NCBI GenBank assembly: GCA_004335835.1
Contig: RWJK01001070.1
Location: 25,722-89,721, forward strand
Reading direction: 5' to 3'
Source: Scenedesmus sp. ARA3
Lineage: Eukaryota; Chlorophyta; Chlorophyceae; Sphaeropleales; Scenedesmaceae
DNA length: 64,000 nucleotides
Shown here in pieces: positions 57,976 to 64,000 of this stretch. Under the pieces are notes generated by a model, which saw nothing but the letters and a program-made list of their open reading frames with translations, had not been told where the DNA came from and ran no database searches. The position numbers were made by a program, and so were the translations under genes. Position 1 is the stretch's first letter; each line of letters opens with the position of its first letter.

Positions 57976-59977
57976 CTGTGTCTGGCTGTTGAGGCTGTCA
58001 GCCAGCTGCGGCAGCAGCAAGGGCTTGTCGAAGTTTGGAGTGCAGCGTGTACGACTGCAGCACTGCACTGAAACATTCCCTTGCATGCTGTAGCGCTGCA
58101 ACGTTTGGCAGCAGTACTGTGTCCGTGCCAGTGCTTTGAACGCCTGGCAGCAGCAGCCAATTGTATAATCAGAGTGCTTCCTTTGTTTGGTTCAAGCGGA
58201 TCCAGCCTCTTAGGGCTTGGTGGTTGCCAGCTGGCTGCACTGCATAATGTACAACAGAGGATGCTGGGGTTGAGGCGATTGTTTGTTGTAGGCCATGACT
58301 GCCGGCGTGCCGCTGCGCCTGTCAATAGCGAGTGCCTACTGGCGGGCAAAGTTGCAGCAGCAAGTCAGAGGAGAGAGCAGGAGCAGTGAGAGCAGTCTGG
58401 TGTATTGCCAGAGAGTGCGTGTCTGCTGCCTGCTAGGGAGTGTGCCTGCTGCCTCTTTTGTATAACTTAGGCACCTCTTTTCGTGTTAAACGTTGGTCAT
58501 GCACAGCAGCGATGGGGTTTGTGCCGGTTGTGTTCTGTATGTGGCGCGTGTGTGTGCTGTTGTGCTGGGTGGTCTGCTGTTGTGCTCTGGCACTACTTTG
58601 TGCGTGTGTGCGTGAGGCATTCTGCATGCCATACCAGTGTTGCGCAATTAGCAGGCAAGGCAACACCGGCTAGTGCCGTGGCGCATGTGGCTCTTCTGCA
58701 ACATATTGTGTGTCGTGCTACATCACAAACTTTTGCGGTAGTTGCCATCACAGTGTGTTTGGCAGTGTGGCGGCATGTACGGCCCGACGCGCTGGCTGCG
58801 GAAACACAGCATGTACGGTTCAAGATGTATGTGTGGTTGCAATCTGCTGCTTGTGCTTGCATCTACGTAAGGCTTGAATCGGCCCTGTACGATGTGCAGG
58901 GCACCTCGCGTACAGGGCGTTTTGACGTGTTCTGCCGGTGAGGCACTGCCTCCCGCTCCTGGCAATTGGGCTCGCCCAATTGTGCTGTGTGTAGCGAGCC
59001 AGTAGGATTCCGTCCCCCCTGGTAAAAAAAATACGATGTGCTGGGCTGCCCTTGTACAGCTTGGTGGGGCAGCCGGGTGCCACGTTTTTTTGGCTGTGTA
59101 CACTACAATGAACGGGCATACTGCTGCTGCAGTGACGCTGAGTTGCGATAACGACAGCCGAGTTTGTGTGGCTTCCCCTGAATGTTGGCTGCTCATTGTT
59201 GGCAACGCTGCTGTTGCGCTGAAGGTAGCACATGAACAAGCGCATCAACTCCATGCAGATGCGTGTAGTGTTGAAAGGTGAAGGTGTCTACGCTCTCTGC
59301 GTACAATGTAACGTGTTCAGAGGTACTGTGCTGCATTGTTGTATATTGATCGCAGGTAATACTTGAACAGGTTGCAGGAGCAGGAGCTGCACATGCTAAT
59401 CTGAGGTTCAGCAGCCATGGTGGCCTCGGGGGACCACTTCTTGCCATGTGAGTACGCATTATGTTGCATCATGCTTATGCTTGTAATGAATGCGATCGGC
59501 AACTTTCTTTATACAGGAGCAGCATGCACAACTGCGGTTCAACAGCCACGGTGGCCATTGGGGGGACCACTTCTAGACATGTGAGTGACGCAATATGCTG
59601 CATTGTGCTACTGCAATGTGTGATACCTGCAATTCATTTATACTGTGCACCTCCAGGGTGTTATCATGATGTATGCTGGCTAGCCAGGCAACAGCCACGT
59701 CTGCACTGTCCAAAGTTCCGGTGACCTTCCAATCGGCTGCCGGGCGTAACCTACCAAAATGACAGTAAGTACTATGTACAAAGCCATTGTGATCAGATTC
59801 ATCAGCTTCATGAGTCGCGAACTAGCAGCCAACTTTCATAATGTCTCTCAGAAAGAACGTTGAAGAGCCACGACGTCACACGACGATAAACACGCAACTC
59901 AGCAGCCATAGCCGCTTTTGCTACTGAAATTTTCATAAATCCGAACAAATTTACTTGTGATAACTGCCACGTCTTTC
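57976..59977. other. ATG9 3' flank and intergenic region
   Basis: No gene is supported. A pair of similar segments lies at about 59385-59450 and 59512-59585 (shared parts: agcagccatggtggcc against aacagccacggtggcc, then ggggaccacttct). Both are followed by a gtgagt-type sequence, so they may be duplicated exon edges of an unrecognised plus-strand gene. The right end should hold the SDR promoter. Confidence 0.45.
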
Positions 59978-62670
59978 ATGGACACTGGTGCGAGTACCAC
60001 CGACTCCCGGAGCAGTTGCGAAACTGTCCTTGTCATCGGAGCAGGAGGCCCGCTCGGCTTGGAGTGCGTCAAACGACTGCTGTCTACGACTACTTATTGT
60101 GTCAGAGCTCTTGTGCGAAGTCCTGCCAAGCACGCTGCTGGCCTGCGAGCAGTAGCAGGTAAGGATGTCGCACCTGCAGCAAGCTCCTAGGAGCAGGCCT
60201 GCAGCCTTTCACAACTGATGAGCGCCCTGCCAGCACTGTTACGTCAACTTCGAATCACTATCCTCAAGGCGTCGTTGAAGACTTCAGATCACTTGTAGTG
60301 ACAGAGTCTGCTACGTAATTAGGCCGCAAGCAGGGGCTGGTGCATGCCTTTTGTAGAAGGCCAGCGCCTTGCTGCCAGCAATGAGCATGCCTGTGCAGTA
60401 AAAACAAAGAGTAGCTCAGCAGATCAAGCCTGCATGCATGGTTGGTTACATGTTGTGTCTCCATAATCCTAAACGGGGGCCGTGCAATCTTATCTTTGTG
60501 CTGCACATGCAGGAGATGCTGCGGACCGCTTGGAGGTGGTCCAGGGTGATGTGACGCAGCCCAACTCCCTGGCAGCAGCAGCACAGGGTGCTGCTGGTGT
60601 CATCTTCACTGCTGCAGGCCACGGCAATGGCTTTCTGGGCACAGCAGCGGTAGACTATGAGGTGGGACAGCAGGTTCTAACTGCTGCTGAGTTTGCAACC
60701 CCACACCTGACTGAAGCCATTCAACCCCACCCACAACATCACTGCTTTTTGGATGTAGGGTCTTGCATTCAGCAAATCTAACTCAACATCTGCTCAGCAG
60801 GCCTGCCATGCTGACTGTTGACGCCCGAAGCGTCACAGGCTTTACCAGGCTGAGCAGAGCCAGCCACAATGTGGGTGTCGCACCTAATAGGCTATCGTGC
60901 AGTATGGTAGCATGCATCAAAAGCTTCACTCCTGCTGTTGAACAGGATTGCATTTTACTTGCTGTTGAGAGTGAGATTGCAGTTTGCATGTTAGCATTCG
61001 TCATCACTTGCTGTGTTGAAGGCAAGCTGCCTGCAGTAGCCACTGTGCTTGTGCCTGGCAGGCAGCCTGTGACAGCCTTACAGCACAGGTGGAGCAGCTC
61101 AGCACTGGCAAACTGCTTGCAGAACATGTCAGGCTGTGAGTGACAGCCTGCTGCATCAATATATTCATTGAGATTATGAATCATGTTGAAAAATCATTGT
61201 AATCATGCATCATGATCATCCATCTGCTCTGCAGGGAGTGGTGAACGCAGCTGCTGCTGCCAAGGCCGCAGGCACTGCGCGCTGCTTTGTGCTGGTGTCA
61301 GGCATGTGCGCCCACCCCATCAACAGGTGCGCGAGCGAGCTGGCTCCTACTAGGAGCCAGTCTAGTAGACTGCAAGCAACATACTAGTGCTGCAGCTGGG
61401 CTGCAAACATAACCCAGCACTGCATTGCTGTGCATTGTATCTGGCACCCGCTATTGGTGTCAGTGCTGTGACCGCATCTGCCACCAACCCGTCTGGTTGT
61501 GTCTGCGCTGCTGACAAATGGTATGCGCTTGCCATGCACATGTGGGCTGCTGCTGGGGTGCTGTACCCAAGCAGGATTCTTGTGGTGGCTCCTGTTTGGT
61601 GTTCTTGAACCAGGGACTCCAATGCTGATTCAACGTCATGTTGTGCAACGCAGGTTTCACCCTGTACGCGCCTGGCTGAACACCACACACTGGGGGCTCA
61701 TGGACAACAAGTTTGCAGGTGGGGCCAGGCGCAGCACAAGCAGCGGCCGCTGTGAGCAAGCCAACATGACAGCAGCACGAGTTGTCCAGCTGCATGCAAA
61801 ACATTGTGTGCAGCCGGTACTCCATCCTCCATGATCCACTCGAGAAGTTTCCACGGCAATGATACTGTATGGTGCCCCACAGTAGTCATGCAAGCGTGCC
61901 AAAGAAAGGCTCCACCTGCCTCCAGATGAGAGTGATTTGATTACAGCACGGCTGCCGTTCTGCTGCGCTGCCTGCTTGTGTAGGGGAGCAGCACCTGCGA
62001 GCGTCAGGGCTGCCGTTTGTGATAGTCAGAGCCCCCTGGCTGAATGATGGGCCGCCAGGCAGAAAGCGGCTGCACATGGGTGGGTGTGCCAATGATTATG
62101 TTGCTGCAGGTTTGGCTTTGCTGCGACACGGTGGATATGGGTGGCGGTGTCCATCATTGCAGCCTCTGCTGCATGCCGGGGCGCAGTGCTGCACCAATCT
62201 TTGCTTCGATGGTGTCAGCAGAAAAATGCACATGCCATGCATGTATAACACATGGTTTGTTTGCAACCTGCATCACAGTGCCTATGCCCGTCTGCCTGCC
62301 TGCCTGCCTGCCTGTTGCTGCATGTAGACGTGGATGCTGTGGTTGAGTGCACAGTTTTTGACTGGCAATTTGGGCCCTACCATATTTACAGGTGCGGCGC
62401 TGCATGCAACATGCACAGGTTGACCAAACATTGTAAAATTACAGTTCTAGGCTTGGTCAATGCACAAACGTTCACTTGCAAGCAACGCAACATGCACAGG
62501 TTGACCAAACATCGTGCTGACCAGCCCCAGTGAGCCACAAGACCCCTGCCTGCTTCAGATCTGGGCTAATGAGTTCGGCTACTAAGCAGCCTGGCTCATG
62601 CACATGTGCCACAGCTCCAACCGCTGATAAACAAGCAGGCTTCATGCCGCTGCTGACGTGCAGTCATCAA

Positions 62671-62706
<36 letters not shown>

Positions 62707-62892
62707 GCATTCAGGTCTGACATGGCTGCTGTTTGTGTGAGTGCGCTGGACTGCCTGCATGCAGCGGGCCACGTGCTGTCTGTGTACCACGAGAAGTGCA
62801 GCGCAGCAGCAGCGCTGCCAGATACACCTGACGCGCTTGATGCTGAGCTGCATCGGCTGTTCGATGCCCTGCCAGTTGCAAGCAGTGCATGA
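59978..62892 (+). CDS. Atypical short-chain dehydrogenase, NAD(P)-binding
   Basis: Seven exons: 59978-60158, 60513-60661, 61235-61326, 61654-61718, 61984-62079, 62328-62391 and 62715-62892. They total 825 nt, giving 274 aa, all in phase. The ATG at 59978 is followed by ETVLVIGAGGPLGLECVKRL, a Rossmann GxGGxxG dinucleotide site. Next comes LEVVQGDVTQPNSL, the usual DVxD/N step, then GVIFTAAG, RCFVLVSGMCAHP and SGLPFVIVRAPWLNDGPPG. The last exon has YRSDMAAVCVSALD, typical of the atypical SDR (SDR_a5/NmrA-like) group, which often lacks the YxxxK catalytic pair. No clear YxxxK is seen here, so it may be a regulatory or assembly protein rather than a dehydrogenase. Exon 6 (64 nt, with a tag acceptor) is the least certain, but it is the exon that joins 5 and 7 in phase. 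Confidence 0.82.
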
Positions 62893-63011
62893 TGCGATGG
62901 TGTTGAAGCAAAATGCTGTGCGCACAGCATGCTACTGCTGCTGCAACACCCCGGATGCACCCCCCAGCCTCATGCAGGCTACTCGGTCAGCCTAGGCTGT
63001 GGACTGCAAGT

Positions 63012-63016
63012 TGTAA
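63012..63016 (+). terminator. TGTAA polyadenylation signal of the SDR gene
   Basis: TGTAA is the usual poly(A) signal of green algae. This copy lies 120 bp after the stop codon, in the expected orientation. A similar minus-strand TGTAA at 38140-38144 lies beyond the Cys-rich gene. Confidence 0.5.
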
Positions 63017-63227
63017 AGGGAGAGTTTTCATTTCACAACATGTAAGTAGGGCTGAAGCTGGCTCTGTCGCTGAAAGTTGTGTACTGCACCCGTCACGGGG
63101 AGGCCGCGACGCATTCAAGCAAACCATTTGGTACATACCTTGCCTGGTGTAGCACCAGAAGTGCTGGTTGTGGGCACTGGCAGACCTGCTGCCATGAACA
63201 TATGGCTGGCTCACTGGTTGACTTACA

Positions 63228-63228
<1 letters not shown>

Positions 63229-63268
<40 letters not shown>

Positions 63269-63290
63269 AGCTGGCTGGCTAGCTGGCTGT
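63229..63290. repeat. (GGCT)n microsatellite
   Basis: About 15 units of ggct with two ctag interruptions. It explains the repetitive ORFs in several frames here. Confidence 0.95.
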
Positions 63291-64000
63291 GATTTGACCG
63301 CTGCACGTGACGCTAACAATCATGCACAGGGTGTGGTTTTCTGGCTCAGGCCATCTCTGCATCAATCAACCCCTCAATGGGATTCAGCATGTGTCTTTCC
63401 TGTGTTGCAATGTTCAGTCTATCATGGGGTTCAGCATCTATTGCCCGTTGCCCTGATGCACTCTCCCTGTGCATGGCGTTCAGGGCCTTGCTGCATCAGG
63501 CTTGTTATGTCAGCATCGCATACTGGAGGATATCTCACAAAAGAGTCTGCGGCCTGCTCTGCATCTGCAAGCCTGTTGCGGCTCGACACTGGCTCTTTCA
63601 ACCAACTGCTAGTGCACTGCTATTGCAGTGCAAAAGCAGCACGGTTCTCTCTTGTACAGACCGATGTATGTAACTAATGTTACAGAAGTCCCCAGCCAGC
63701 AGCCAGCCTGAAGGCGGCGACTGCAAACTGCAAACTACATCACTCCATCCAGCAGTTGGAGCACACAGCGACGCAGCTACCCTGCACCATGCGCACGCTC
63801 GAGGTGCACAACAACTCACTGCTGACGCATGCACAGTCATATGCAAGATGGCTACATGCACAATGGGCCACTTCCAGCCGCCGTGCATGTGCCATCGCCG
63901 CATACCGCAAACTGCTGAGTACACATTTTCAACACACACAACACACTTTCGGGACTGAACCCGACCCCAGGCACTAGCCCAGCGAGCCGCTATTCCGCTC
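63291..64000. other. Right edge of the window, no supported gene
   Basis: Short ORFs on both strands without motifs. A gene starting to the right of the window could have its 5' flank here. Confidence 0.4.

Noticed and set aside
61984..62327. Read-through of SDR exon 5 to position 62327
   Set aside because: The frame stays open but loses family similarity after KRLHM. Splicing at 62079 to 62328 restores VDAVVECTVF and the SDR C-terminus in phase.

Overview
The window is nuclear DNA of a eukaryote, most likely a chlorophycean green alga (Scenedesmus/Tetradesmus or Raphidocelis-like). The genes have many short exons with GT-AG introns. (CAG/CTG)n tracts run through introns and coding sequence. 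The proteins are rich in Ala and Gln runs, and the gene set is algal: a ciliary enkurin, receptor nucleotide cyclase, plant-type tandem GTP cyclohydrolase I and ATG9. There is no sign of operons, prokaryotic signals, tRNA, rRNA or CRISPR. All gene models were built by hand from splice sites and reading phase. For the seven fully resolved genes the exon lengths sum to a multiple of three.

Layout: (1) 3-1049 +, 3' end of an unknown Ala-rich gene. (2) 2703-5111 -, enkurin, 230 aa. (3) 5655-10497 -, zinc-binding/UIM protein, about 586 aa. (4) 13065-29292 -, an 18-exon, 2048-aa receptor with a signal peptide, LRR ectodomain, one membrane span and two class III nucleotide cyclase domains. (5) 30459-35068 -, aldo/keto reductase, 395 aa, with a possible plastid transit peptide. 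(6) 38383-43202 -, secreted Cys-rich repeat protein, partly unresolved. (7) 46527-48707 -, GTP cyclohydrolase I with two fused domains, 583 aa. (8) 49128-57769 +, ATG9, 1065 aa. (9) 59978-62892 +, atypical SDR, 274 aa. Genes 7 and 8 are divergent over about 420 bp. The genes are functionally unrelated, as is normal for a nuclear genome.

Two things stand out. First, the LRR receptor cyclase carries a complementary catalytic pair in one chain: C1 keeps the metal-binding aspartates and C2 keeps the Asn/Arg motif. Second, almost every gene has extra, often decayed, tandem copies of its own exon-intron junctions or of its last exon. Acceptors are commonly preceded by a (CTG)n tract. The CTG-poor stretches (about 9.6-12.4 kb, 35.1-38.2 kb, 43.2-46.4 kb and 58.4-59.9 kb) hold no gene I can support, but one contains a clear foldback element.
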